Assembly: GCF_000003605.2 (NCBI RefSeq) | Contig: NW_003154744.1 | Coordinates: forward strand, 86,092-150,091 | Source of the DNA: Saccoglossus kowalevskii | Lineage: Eukaryota > Hemichordata > Enteropneusta > Harrimaniidae | Reading direction: 5' to 3' | DNA length: 64,000 bases | Position numbers and translations under genes: made by a program | The notes under the pieces: model-generated | The model's database searches: none | What the model saw: the letters and a program-made list of their open reading frames with translations, nothing else | What the model was told of the DNA's origin: nothing | Part shown: piece after piece, positions 48,901 through 62,505 of the stretch | Layout of the letters: each line of letters begins with the position of its first letter | Position numbering within the stretch: position 1 is the first letter of the stretch

Positions 48901-51900
48901 ACATACATTCAATCAGTATCTCCGACGTTGATTGATGACTAGGCCGAGATGCAAACCATTCATTTCTCTTTAAGTAATCAAACAAATACATCTCTAATCG
49001 CCGTGATTCTCAGCTTGGTTAGTGAATTAAGATGTGTGCAAAACCAACATTAGCCGATATATTCACCATGATATCTATTGGAGACGTTGTGTCGATGCAG
49101 TATTATTTTATTTTGCAAACAGTGGTTAGATGGGGAATATTGCTTTCTCAGCGAAATGTATTGAAACCTGCCATGTGCGAGGCTTAAAAACACGGAATTA
49201 TAGTGAACGATGTACCTGCATTTTATGATTCTACGCTGATAACATTCGGCACTTTGAAAAGTATTGTTTGTGTGCAATTCTGCTTACCAAGATACATATT
49301 TATCGATGTTTTTCCTTTTTATGTTAGCTTTCACCGATATTATCTCATATACTGATTATACAACTGAATTTTGACATAAACAATAATTCATGCGAGACAG
49401 AGATTATACTCCCCCAGTAGTTGAGGCTCACAACAGTATCACTTCATATCAGTTGCCATGACAACATAAAGTAGATCCATGCAAAAAATAGGCAAGATTG
49501 AACACATTTAAAGACAGACGTGCTCCACACTTTTCGTTATTCCATTTTTAATGCTTCTACAACGGTTTCCCACAGAGTGAGGGATTCAAAACCTCAGATC
49601 ACGTCCCAAATAACTGCAGAATGATAAACAATCGTGAACATATATTTTATATTTCTCTTAAAGTTGATATATTAATAATGTATATGGAATACATTTAAAT
49701 TTGTCCGGTCCGCAAGGCTGGACAGATCAGAATTCACTGTGACAAATACTCAGATACTGATGAAAAGTGTGTGCAAAGAACGGGGACAAAGGCGTGATGA
49801 CATACTCACCTTTATGACACACCATTTTATCACAGAATACGTGAAATTGAAAAACACACAGTTGTAAGTTACTGCTGAAATATACACTATGTATACGTCA
49901 CGTAATGATGGGTTCTTGATGAAACATCACAGTATAGACATGATAATTATAAAATCGATTGATAACATAATGCGAATATCAATATGTCAATAAAGGTGTG
50001 ATAAGTTGGAGAGCGCGTGTGACATTTACTTTATATTTAAATATGATTTGAAATTAACAAGAACGTATATGATTATGATATTAATTAGATGCACCCCTTA
50101 GCGAAACATAAACATGCCCATACAAATATTTTTGGCAGAACATCGAGATAGTTGCCATGTATTGAGTATGAAATAGTCTGCTGTCCATTGGTAGTACGTT
50201 GTATTTAGAAATATGCTGCTTGCTCATAGCAACAACGACCTCACACATAGTAACCAAATAAAAGTCAGATATATCATTCCATGTGATAATTACACTTGGA
50301 AACTGCACAATTGTACAGCACTACTTTTTCGCGGATGTTATTGTGGAAGTCAGGTTCAATTATCAACATTTGTTGATTCAACAATTGATAACAATTTACA
50401 AATAACAATTCACTTGGGGATGCGTATTTGTAAGATTACAAATATTTTCGTTGAAAGTCGTCAGTCAGGTTTTTACGGATGAAAAAGCGTGCAATTTGGA
50501 AAATATTTTTAACATAAGGAACTATGTTTAAATAAATAATCGATATAGTTAATAGAACATTTGGTGAATTACAAACGTCATTATATTGCATTAAATATAA
50601 ATGGGTGGTATGTCTGTCAGTGCGAATTTCTCTGTGAATTATCTACAAATGTGAACCAAACAAATTATCATTTTGTTTTGTTTTGTTTTAAACATGTTGA
50701 ATAATTTTTTATTTTCAATAACAATAATAATAAGAAACACCTGTGACACATACATAATCAGGTGGCTATATTTGATAGCTACATTTATAACATTTGTTGA
50801 CTGCTGACGAATTATGCATGTTTGGTTGCAGTGTCATTTTGTACATGACATTTTGATAACCAAGGAACTGAATAAACTAATATTATAATTGTCAATTCAA
50901 ACACAAGTCATTGTTTATGAGACATGTAGAACAAGTCTTTCACTGAAAAGCATCATTAAAACATTATTTTATAAAAAAAATAAATAAATAAAAAATGATA
51001 TATGGCTTGAAACATCATGCGAATTTCACATATTCGCTTGTTGTTTCATCTGTATTCTGTAAACAACAGCATAAAATAAAGCCTAATGGTAAAAATCATG
51101 AAAATCTGATAATTTATTTTAATGATGGACAAATGATATGGAACTGATATTTAGTCTCATGAAACTTTGCGAACAAAAAATTCTCTAATCTTTAAAGTTC
51201 GTTTCTAAATATTAAAGGAAACCTCTATGCAAGCATAAGTGCATAAGTGAATAAATCAAAGACTTAGAAATATTTCAAACATTTTTCCCAACCCAGTGCA
51301 GAATATGACACTCATTTTTTTATTTATTGTCAAAATGTTATTCGTAAAATTTAATGAACATTTGATATGCATAATCGCAATAAAGTTTGGTATTCATTGT
51401 TTTTATTTGGAAAAAAATGAAAATTATACAGTGAAAGATACACAAATTAAATACAAAAAGTTAGTATCAGATACGTGTATAAAATTATCTCCTAGCCTGA
51501 TGCAACCAACAAAAAAGACTAAAAATCAAAGAAAATGTAATCTTTGAAAATGCCTGGTCACCATATCGTTATCCTAATTTCATTAAGTATTGTCCTGTAT
51601 TGTTATGTATTGTATTGTTACTATATTAAATTTCCACTTCAATCCAACAAATAATTAAATAAAGCATTCAACATTTTTGTATTTTTAAGGTGATTTCAGT
51701 GCAATGTTGAGAACTTCCCATTTGTAGCAGATTGTTGAAAGTTTATAAAACAGCGAAAGTTTAATAAGAGGGGGCCAAGGATGTAGCTGGTACAGGTTAC
51801 AGGAAATACAAATGGCATTTTACGTTTTTACAGGAAATAAAATGAAAGTTCCATTTACAATAAAAAATAGGTGTTTACACAAATTCCTAATTATACAATT

Positions 51901-53920
51901 TTATAATATTTTTGATAATTTGTTCTTTAATATTCAAAATTGGAAAATTCTTCATACGCTTACAAAAATAATATCTTTGTACAAATTACGGACGAATAAA
52001 AACAATTGATTACAGTTTACGAAAATACCTCTTGCCGATCTTCTAATAAGAAACAAAAAAAACACTACATTTTATTTTTAACTCAAATGCAATTTATATC
52101 ATGTCAACTCACACGGAAGCACATGTGCTTCAGCCTAACCTCAATGCAAATTCAGTTGCAGGATTAGGACGGGAGATAATTCCGACAACAAAAGCAACGG
52201 TGCTACATAATGGCGCGGTGAATCTGAATCTTTGACAAGTTACTCTTTAGTTTTAACACCCAATACGTCATGGATCCCCGTCAGATAACTAGAAAAGATT
52301 GATGCATCAAAGTAATGTAACTGAATTTAACTGTAATTAAGTCATCAGACATAAATCGGTATTATCGAAAGGTCACTGATTTTAAAATAGCTCGAGCATG
52401 AAGATGACTCGTCTGCCCCAAATTGAAGACTAGTGATTCAGATAATAATTAAATTGTCGCGATACTTGTTGTAGTCCCTGCCATGGCGTTCCATGCTCTA
52501 GTATTATTTCATCCATTTTCGCCCGATCTAAATCACCGTGGAACAGAAGGCGAAATGACGGAAAAGAAGGGCAAAGCAAGTCTCGTGACAGTCTAGTGAA
52601 TGTCTTGCCCCAACGAGATCTGGAAGGCCATTTGAGTCTATGATAAATGCAAAACTGCGACTATGTTTAAAATAAATAAAGCTGGAAGCGCGGGTGGTTT
52701 ACAAAACCAGCTCATTAAATATTCTATTCTAATCAAACAACATTTTTCTTTTAGAGAAATTTTTATTTGTTCTTTATTTTTCAACAATCGATACTTTAGA
52801 CATTGATACATCTTAAATTATGCTCATATTAGTGTATGTTTATTAAGCAGCAAATCTTCAGTGTTTTATTTCCTCTAACAGCTTTTTTTAGTTTAAGTTT
52901 TGATTCAGATTTGACCCATTGGGATCGCTGTCAAATCGACATTCAAAATCGCTCTAGCTGTTCACAAGATAATAACGATGCGAAGTGCATCTGGGATTTT
53001 CTGGGAAAATGCTTTCTCACAGAATAAATGTCTGTGCCAAGTACAAAATAAATAGGGTACAGAAAAACATGCCTGCGTACAGAAATTGGAGGAATAGTTC
53101 TTTCGATTATCGATGACACATTTCAATGGATTTTATAACGGACATGGTTATTCCACAGTGTGCTCTCGCAATCGCGGATTTAGTCCATTTTACAAGGTTC
53201 AATCACCATTTTGGTTGTCACGTGGTAATTATATGTAAACAATGACAGCCCAGTTTGTTCGAACCTGTTCCTCTATTCTCAGGCTTTCGAAACATATACG
53301 CTAAATTGCGGTTCTGAATAAGACAACAGACATATAATACTTCACTAAACCATTCTAGCTACTTTAAGCTTTATTTGAAATGCAGCAAAACAGTTTTAGA
53401 GTTTCCATCCCTCATTAATTAGATGTGTATACAGACTGTTTGTCTCCAATTCACGAGTAAACTAGAGAGAAATGCAGTTTGAGAGAACACCTTTGTTTTC
53501 CTTTCTTAATTTTAGCCGTGTTTCAACACACTCATTTTTAAATTTAAAACCTATTGATTCACTTTGGTATTAAATTTATATAAACTATTAAATTAGAAAT
53601 GCATCAACACAATATAAAACACACAACAATAGCACACCATAGTGTCAATTTCAATCTAAGCATTGTTGTTATCAGCAGTTTTTCCACCACAATTTTCTTC
53701 TCATAGCAGTAGTCTCTGACACTTCCCTTGCAGCTCACTCAGACTTAGTGTGCGGATTGATATAATCTTTTTGTTTGTGTGAATAGGACGGGTAGGCATG
53801 TCGCAAACATATAAAAGCGTTGAAATTACAGATGACGTTAAATTGCTGCAAAAATGCCGCAAAAATATATTTGCATAATTGTTTGTTTTCTCATAATTCT
53901 ACAAATCCTTGGCATTACTT

Positions 53921-53921
<1 letters not shown>
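42901..53921. other. upstream region, no gene seen
   Basis: About 11 kb with only short open frames of chance composition. A weak P1-like relic (GTCACCTGTGCATCGGCC, about 44611-44697) is the only repeat suspected. Candidate distal regulatory DNA for the receptor gene, but nothing specific is seen. Confidence 0.4.

Positions 53922-53953
<32 letters not shown>
53922..53953. repeat. (TAA)n microsatellite, LINE tail
   Basis: About ten TAA units at the 3' end of the minus-strand LINE fragment. Confidence 0.85.
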
Positions 53954-54690
53954 TAAACCTTTGTATCGGCAGCATAAAAACAGTAATACATCATAATATC
54001 TTTAAATTACATTCATCATTTATTTTCTATATTGCCATAAATTAGTTACATATTTCCTAATTAAAGCTGAAGAGGTATTTCCCACATTTATATTTGTGTT
54101 CCATAGTGTATCACCAAAAAGGAAATTGAACCTATAATTCAACCCCCCTGAAAGAAAACTATTCATTAGTGATGAAGATTCAACATTGTTTCTCAGTAAG
54201 GTTTCTAATGCTAAATAAAATTCCTTGCTAATATGATTAGATGACCTACAAAGATAAAGAAAGTGGTAAATGTCTTCTTTGCCCTGATTGCAGACTCCAC
54301 AAATTCCATTACCCGTGTAATTTTTCCATCCCATTTTGTTACCTTCAAGATCTAAAGATTTTGACTTACTTTTAAAGACAAGGGAGATACCATGATGATC
54401 ATAAGGATCCATTATGTAATTTTCTTTTTTAATGTTTCTTTTAATCCAACAGTAGTGTTTTAATGATTTCATCTTCTCTAAATTTTTTGTAAACATGTTT
54501 ATTTCATTTTCTTTACTGATTTTGATAATACTTCTTATCCATTTTGGATTTTGGGGTATTTCATTTCCATAGATATGATCCATGCCATCCATTAGACACT
54601 AAAATGTTTTCTACATATTTAGGCCAATTCCAAGCCAGTTTAAATTTGTGTTATTGGTTTGTGTCTAATTCTATCCTAAATGAAGAAATC
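53922..54690 (-). mobile_element. LINE 3' end with (ATT)n tail
   Basis: The minus-strand frame 54592-54020 reads the C-terminus of a non-LTR retrotransposon polymerase. It has WIRSIIKISKENEINMFTKN, HYCWIKRNIKKENYI, a zinc-finger-like CGVCNQGKEDIYHFLYLC (C-x2-C-x8-H-x4-C), and an end at LWQYRK. An upstream piece NWPKYVENILVSNG joins after a frameshift near 54590. About 70 bases after the stop comes an (ATT)n tail at 53922-53953, typical of LINEs that end in microsatellites. 5'-truncated. It is a different family from the 15.8 kb LINE. Confidence 0.72.
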
Positions 54691-56625
54691 TAAAATTCAG
54701 AAACAAATAAATATCCACATAAATATCCACTGCCGCCGGACATGTGTTGGGAACATAATGTACCATGGTCATGATTATTTCGCATCCAAGTTGGAAGCTA
54801 CTACCCGAGAATAAATCTTTGAAATCGAAATGAGAGAAGGTGGATTTTACGTATGTTACAGTTGAAAATTGAAGTTATGTGGTAATTAAATAAATTGTTT
54901 ATGTCCAACGGATATGATTATATTTGATTATTCACATTAAATGGCTAACTAATTGATATTTGTGTTTTAATTACGTTATTTGAAATTTGACACATAATTA
55001 ATAGGAAGGAAAGCTGGCAATTACTCATGTCAATACCAATAATGCGTTTCTTTGAGTTCTTTGACACCTACGCAGATTTATAACTTGTGATTGGACAGGC
55101 TCTGCACTTCGACATTATCATGGTATAATAAATTAATCAACCCTGTTAAATTGTGTTCCGCAAACAATTGTAAAGCGTTAATGCGCAGTATAATAAATAT
55201 AGCATAAGCATTGAGCTGACATGTTATTACACATATAGTGAGGACACGTCTATTTATAGGTGATATGTACACGCAAAGCTGTTGTGTACTTTTCAATTGT
55301 GTCCATTTACGGCTGAACACATTTATTGTTGTCAAGGATACATCGACATATGTTCATACAATAATCGTGTTCCTAAACCAATCGACAACAAAAGCAATTT
55401 CAATCAATGCTGAAACTACAAAGCCGCATGATTAATGTTGTAGGAAATATTCAAAATGTTCAAAATAATTAAATGTGTCGGGCAATTGCCCTTTATGTTA
55501 TACGAACTATAGCTGTACATTTAATTACGCGTTCCGCAATTTGTACCGAAATTCAAAGTGACATAATTGGGAGACACTTATATTATTATCAACGTTTTGT
55601 ATTTAGATCCATGTATTATTATATGTGGTTACGTAGAAATCATATCGTTTCAGTAATCGGAGTCTTCGTGGAAACAGGAAGACGGGGGAAAAGACTCAAT
55701 TTAGAACACGACTTTATCCTTTAGACAAACGAGGCAAATATTTCGTAAAATTATCTGGACATATCAAAAAATTGTAACATAAATGACATACAGTTAATAT
55801 TTTCTAACATATATAATCGTTTTTGTAACAAGTTTAACAGATACAATACTTGTACTACTGATTCCCATCCATCAATAAAGTAAATATCACATGACCATTA
55901 TATCAACATTGTCATTAACGTTCATTGTACAATATTTTACAAATAGGAAATACTACATTATCAATGAAAGGTGCGTTAGTCACTGTGTGACATACGTCAA
56001 AGCATAAACTGTTGTAAATATGACAATTTTCACAACGTGAATATTAATTAGTAACAGAGTATAAATCAACTGTATTTACGATGGCTTTGTTCTCTCAAAC
56101 ATCGCAGTAGTACACAATTGATCTATTTTTCTGGAATGGCCTTGACACAGGCGGCCTCTTCTATCTCAATCCATGGCAGAATAATTAGTCACGTCTCGAC
56201 CGACGAAACATGAATGACATCCATTGTTTGTATAACAACATACAGAACTCTTTTAGAAGTGAAAAAGTTAAACCGATGATGCGACCGGAGAATATATATA
56301 CAAGCCATACTAAGCTAATTTTGTTGTGCTAATTAAGTACTAGTATGTGATTTCGATTGAATAATTCTCAACTTTTTTTTATAAAGGAATATTCATCCAC
56401 CCACTTCATACTGCGTGTCCGGTGCAACATTATAGTAATATGTTACAAACAAAAAACAATAACATTTTGACATTTCTCAATATCAATAAAAAAGTATTCT
56501 GAATAAATGTGATGATTCTTCATATAGTATATACGGTGATGTTATCATGATACAATTATTGTAAATATAATGTTCAATGTGTTTGTAGTAGTGATTAAAG
56601 CGGTTTGATGACACAGACATAGACA
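54691..56625. other. upstream region, no gene seen
   Basis: Short open frames only, none with a recognised domain. Confidence 0.4.
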
Positions 56626-56740
56626 TATATATTTCTTAATGGAGCAAAATAACGGGAATCAGCGTTCATGATCGGCGATCTGTTATGCAAATTACCAGTA
56701 CGCTCTACAGCGTCTTGAGTACGTGATCACTAATTACGAT
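56626..56740. repeat. non-coding duplicate, copy 1 (octamer-containing)
   Basis: Shares with 60332-60440 the series ATATTTCYTAAT, GATC..GTTATGCAAATTA, a GCTNTACNGNGTCTTGA block and TAATTNYRAT, in the same order and spacing. The block contains ATGCAAAT, the POU-factor octamer. Non-coding. Either an old repeat or a duplicated regulatory element. Confidence 0.45.
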
Positions 56741-59700
56741 CACAGTTTTGTTGTTGTCTTTTAGAAGCCGCGGAAAGAATATGTGATAAACACGATATCA
56801 AAAATGTGATCCTATAATATCAGGCTTATTAAACCCGCATTCTTATTTGCTCATCGCATGTTTAATGAATCTGATATTGCCCGGGTCACTATATATTCTA
56901 CATATTGTGTTGCCTAGTAGATTGTTAACAACACTAATTAGTATATTTAAGTCTTCAATGCGTTACAAACAGCGTCTTCATACAAGAATAACAAAAACTA
57001 AAATTAAATTCATTTGTGGCCCCGGCGTTGGATAGAATTGTACGGTGTGGGTGAATTCGACAGACATCAGGATTGAAATAGATTAAGAGTAAATGTATTG
57101 TCGACCGACTTAACAACAAACATGGATTATATGATGATATTCAAATTGTGACTGTTGCTTCATTGATGAATACATTTACATACACATTTACATTTGCGCG
57201 ATTTACACAGTACATACATTCAGGCTTTGATGGCCAGCAACATGCGTCCACTTACCTGAGCTTGTAAGGAAGTGAAGACACTTTCTTCCTTACACATTTC
57301 AATATTATTCTTAAAACAAATGATTTATAGTTTATTGGATTCGCGATTTGATATTTACAGGGCCTTAGGGAACTGTCGACATTCGAGATGCATACGACCG
57401 CTAACTGCGGTGTGGCCGGCTGAGAGCCATCACGTTTACCGAACGACTGTGGAACGTGAATCAAATATTCATACTGCACACAACTCAGAAATGAAAGCAC
57501 ATTTACGCCTTAGGTTTAAAATACTTGTATGGATTCCACCAAGTTCAAAATTAGACCAACTGACTCGCCAATGTTATTCGATCTCATGTCTATACTAGCA
57601 ATACAAATATTACCACTTCAACATAAACAATTATAAGCTGTGTCTGAACCGAATATCTGTGTCTATGTTGGACCATGTTACCTTAAATGGAGCGATATAG
57701 TAGATTACCCTGAGGATATCTGTGCATGACATGTTTGGGAAAGCGTTCGACACATGTCTACTCGTTTGTCTGTCTAACTAACCAATGGCTTCTTTGTTGG
57801 GTCACGATATTCACAAATCAAACACGGCACAATTCAACAGAAATTATAGTCTAGGTCTGAATAATTACACTATTTTTGATATGTGTATATATGAAAAATA
57901 TATGAAATTTTCAATTTATTTTTCCGGGGTAACACGAGGTTTTTTTTTATGAAAATCAATTCAAGTTTGTTAGTCTGCAAACGGGCGTCTAGGTATGTTA
58001 TATTTTATGACTTTTCAGTTGAATAATTGATGAGGCTTAATTATATGGCAAACATCTTTGATGCAACATTATTACAGTTTAACACAACAGCATACACTAT
58101 TTAAGTAATTCTATGGCCAACTGAAAAAAACACATGTGGGAAGTAAGACAAAATTGCATAATCACTTTATAATGTTTAACTAAAAACATGTATTGTATTA
58201 CAAACAAAATGTATAGATTCAGACATTGCTTTATTAAATATACTTTCGGCTATTTATGTACAACATTATTCAATTATTCAAATTGAGTGAATGAATGAAT
58301 GAATGAATGATATAACAAACATTTTCACAAATTATTGTGTTTTATTTAATATTAAACTCAACAAACCCCCAGGTCATTGTAACTCATTTTGCTACGTTCA
58401 ACAACAACAACTGACGCATATTATTCTAGACAAACCAACCTGATTCGGATTAGTATTGATCGAGTTGAGCCCGTGAATGTATTCCCCGTGGCATGAGAAG
58501 TTAATAAATAACATATATGTAACCTAAAACGTTCACGCCATATCTTTATTATATGCTCACGACATGCATTAGCTCATATCTAATAAACTCCGTGAGTGTG
58601 TGCGGAAAGTAGCTTATCAATACAAATGTCATTTAGTAATATTTGACATTCTAAGAAAATTTCAAATGTGCTTTTAGTGACTGATGTTATAATCATTTTA
58701 TGCTCCTTTAATTATCGTATAAATTGATTACATAAAATATAGTGTCCACGTACCAATCTGATTAAAATCCGAATAAACGGAAATAACGCTAATAAAATTA
58801 AACAAAATGTAATGATTGAATAAAGACAAAATTGGACCTACATCGGACTACATCGGACATACACACGTATTTCCAATTCCGTGCTGTGTGTTTATTATAC
58901 GCGTCGGTTGAATTACAGTACAAAACTTTATAACTCGAATGGTCTGAGCGTTATAGAATTCCTTATTTCTGACATGATGATCAATTATTAGCTTCCACCA
59001 TATTACTCCATATTATTAAAGATGTAGTGTCCTTAGAAAACGTCGAACTATATTCAGAATTCCACGTTTGATCATCAACAATACACGACTAGATATATAG
59101 TTATCCTGAATTAGAGAGCAGGTAAAAATCACTTGCAATTAATGCTACCCAAATGTAAATATAATGTTTTCGATGCTAAAACATACTAGTTGGTGATTCC
59201 AGTATAATATAATAAGGTTTGATTACTTCCACTATATACGTAATATCCATTGGTAATACAGGAAGTGAAAGTGAAAGTCTATTAAGTGTGTGGTTGAATG
59301 AAATGATAATACTACCGGGAAGTATAAACATGTATATATAATACAGTTCATCGTATAGTGGACGTGTAGCGGAAACAGACATTTGATTTGATTTGATTTC
59401 AGCATCTTGTCTAATTATAAGTTTCAAAAATAAAAACAGCTAATATTTTCAAATATAAGTTTCTGCAAATGCAAATAATATATTACACATGAAAACGTCT
59501 ATATCGGAACATCTCGTAGTATATTTTGTCTTTGATATACGGTGATTCAAAAATAAACAAAGACAAGAGATGTTTTTTAAATAATTAATAAATATATACT
59601 ATGCTCCTTTCCGACTAATATTGAACAATTCACAGAATTAGGAAGGTATAATTGTTCAACCTGAGATTCAACTTTGGAAATAATGTAAATATAAATATTG

Positions 59701-60331
59701 AAATATATATGATAGCATTCTTAAAATAGTATTCTTTATATTGAACTATTTGGAACCGTACATTGGTCAAAAATTATCAATATATTGTTTATTGATCAAT
59801 AAAATATGTTAATAAATTATTAATATATTATTAATATATTATTTATATATTATTTATATAATATTAATATATTATTGCTTTTATTTACCAATATGTGTAT
59901 TTGGAATGTTCATTGTGCAATACAATGAAAATATATGTAAAAACCAAACATTTGAATTTGGAATCCTGACGTTGCCAACATTACGTCATAAAGCCAGAAT
60001 TTTATTCACAAAGTTTACTGTAATCTTGTTCGGGCTAGCAGATTGGCTCAGTGTCACAAGATATGCTGATATGTCAAGATGTCGGTATTTTGTACGCAAT
60101 ATTTCTAAATATTCTAATAGTTATAATTAAGTATTATATTAATTTTAATATTTATGGTAATTACAAATGTCGACCAAAAGGCGTGTCTGATATAAAGTCT
60201 TATATTTCAATCATTATATAATTAATCACTAATTGCACACATTTCTAGTGAAACTGCACCGGCTTGAAATTACTCCAAATTCAGAAATTATGTTACCAAT
60301 GCGTCTCCGAAAGCGTAAACACAGTGGTTAA
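56741..60331. other. upstream region, no gene seen
   Basis: Contains (AATG)n at about 58283-58308 and a TTAATATATTA palindromic AT tract at about 59800-59876. No gene recognised. Confidence 0.4.
59800..59876. repeat. AT palindromic tract (TTAATATATTA)n
   Basis: Repeated AATATATTATTAATATATTA and TATTTATATA blocks, self-complementary along their length. Could form cruciforms or act as a matrix-attachment-type sequence; function not shown. Confidence 0.6.
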
Positions 60332-60440
60332 CTATATTTCCTAATTGTAATAGGGTAAATGAACCGCAATTGATATTCAATAATGACGATCAGTTATGCA
60401 AATTAGCCAAGATGCTTTACGCTGTCTTGAATAGTAATTT
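60332..60440. repeat. non-coding duplicate, copy 2 (octamer-containing)
   Basis: Partner of 56626-56740, same orientation, 3.7 kb further on. GATCAGTTATGCAAATTAGC and GCTTTACGCTGTCTTGAATA are the best-conserved stretches. Confidence 0.45.
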
Positions 60441-62236
60441 TAATTTGTATGGCAAAGGCTCGGGACAAATGAAAATTATAACACTTGCTTAATAAATGTG
60501 ATATTCATATATCCTCTATTAATTTGAAATACATATATTGCGTAATATCCAGCTGACCAGTAAAGGGCGATTTCAGCTTCTCTCATTTCCAATTAAATAC
60601 TAGTTTTATGATAGCAAACAAACCAGTGATAAATATTGAATATCGGGGAGCCGGTTTAATGTCTTAAGAACGATAATAATTGCTATTAAAATGATTCGAT
60701 CGAAGTCGTGATGAAAAAAAACAAATATCGTTATCTAGTTTTCACAATAAATGCATTAGAAATGAATTCTGCATGTTATCATGTTAGATGCATATCTGCA
60801 CGTGTTCACGTCATTCAACTGCTCTCCTGGAAGTTCCAGTAGATACTAAAATACTATTAATGAAATTTACATTTCCTATGCTCGCTTAGATTGCACAAAC
60901 ATTAGTTCATATTTACGTAAACATATTAATATCTTGTTTATGTCGCATTCGATAAAATGCGTAATTCTAATTGAATGCAGGTTGATGTCGAGTTGGACCG
61001 CATCTGATCATGATTTGGGTGTATGTATCAAGGTGAAGTTTCAAATTATTAAACATAATTATTAAAACATTTATTTAGTACAATGCCAATATGTGTTGTA
61101 GCGGCTTGTTGACACATTATTGAAACAACACTTGAAACAGTGTGATTGATTTCAGATATAACAAATATTTTTGGCAAAAATGTGTCATATAAATGTAATA
61201 GGGTAAGGTGTATAGCTAGTAACTAAACGTTCGTAATTTCACATATAACCATCGCTATGCGTGTGTGGGATTTTTTATTTGGTTATCATTCGAGGTAAAT
61301 GTCATTTCCGGAGAATTCACAGCTTATTATCACGTTTATAATCGTGTTTTCAAGCCTTTCAGGACGCAATTGCTTAATTTGGCAGATAATGAACGTCATG
61401 GAACGTGTGTGATTTATTTGTGAGGAAACGACATCAGTGTCCTTGAATGATATGTTCTTGATCTGACTGACGAGAAATCGTGGTAATAAAAGAGAATTTA
61501 CAAGTCCGAGACAGATCACAACACAAATGGCTGACCAACAGCCATCGAGTATACCATAATCCCATAAAACAAATCACTGACAAGTACACCACACTACATA
61601 GTCAACTCAGTAATTACATTTATCACGTGGTATAGTAATATACAGTGTGATGAATGGTTAATTGAAGTTACACTTGATAGTGATTTCGAATTGAATGTTT
61701 CCAAAAGTTTCATTCTCATGCTAATGAACGGTATCACATTACGATAGCAGACAAACCAAATATTACTTTTTTACTCTTCGGTTTAACGTTCAGATGATTC
61801 TGGGATTAATCTAGTCTTTGTGATGTTTGGCTATAATATAAGCTTTCGTGTTGAGAAGTATTATATGTGTCATGAATGGCTTGTGAATGCAGAGTCGGTA
61901 CACTCTTTCGTAGCCCCTTCACGTACTTCTAATTTTATGGGTGCGTAACAACACATCACTTATTATTTCCCTCAACCACTCAAACAAAGTGTCCGGCTCT
62001 ACATAATGTCTATCGCTCTGTCCAATGTCTGACATACTACATCTCTAAAGACTAAAATGATTTTTAAAATGCGGTTGATATATTTAGGTAGGCGCACATG
62101 ATATGATCGATCTTTACATGAACAATAGTTATGTAATATGGCAAGTAGAGACATTAGTGGAGTAAAGCAGTCACAAGAATGTGTTTACGTATTGTGCGGT
62201 TACAGGTTATTATTATAAATCTCATCGTGACGGTAA
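60441..62236. other. upstream region, no gene seen
   Basis: No recognised exon or repeat. Confidence 0.4.
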
Positions 62237-62505
62237 TTTCATCCTATATTAGGAAATGCGAATTCCAACATGAAATGATTATGCGCGTAAGCGTCCTCTA
62301 ATATTGAAAAACAAACATGACTGCCATCAGGGTTTGACTGGACTCTACACAAAAAGTTCGCAAATTCTGTTCTAAACCTTTTGGATTTCGGCATTCCCAT
62401 GATGTATCCTTGAAAGGGAAAGATGTAATCATAATGTTATTACGAGGATACCTCAAAGTATGCACTCAGACAGTACGCCGTCACATCGTAATAACCTCAT
62501 ATTAT
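62237..62505 (-). pseudogene. decayed copy of the TM4 terminal exon
   Basis: This stretch aligns by eye to about 30870-31205, same strand, including some 140 bases after the stop codon (shared 'ATTAGAGGACGCTTACGCGC'). Relative to the 31 kb copy, about 70 bases are missing between GTTATTAC and the CGCGTACTGTCT-like stretch, which removes the pre-TM4 helix. The remaining TM4 frame is broken by TGA codons. It is therefore a non-functional duplicate. Shared 3' non-coding sequence argues for DNA-level duplication rather than chance similarity. Confidence 0.72.

Noticed and set aside
57251-57262. Perfect splice donor CAG|GTAAGT on the minus strand, possibly ending a 5' UTR exon of the receptor
   Set aside because: A nine-base match is expected about once by chance in both strands of a window this long, and no coding or other evidence supports it.
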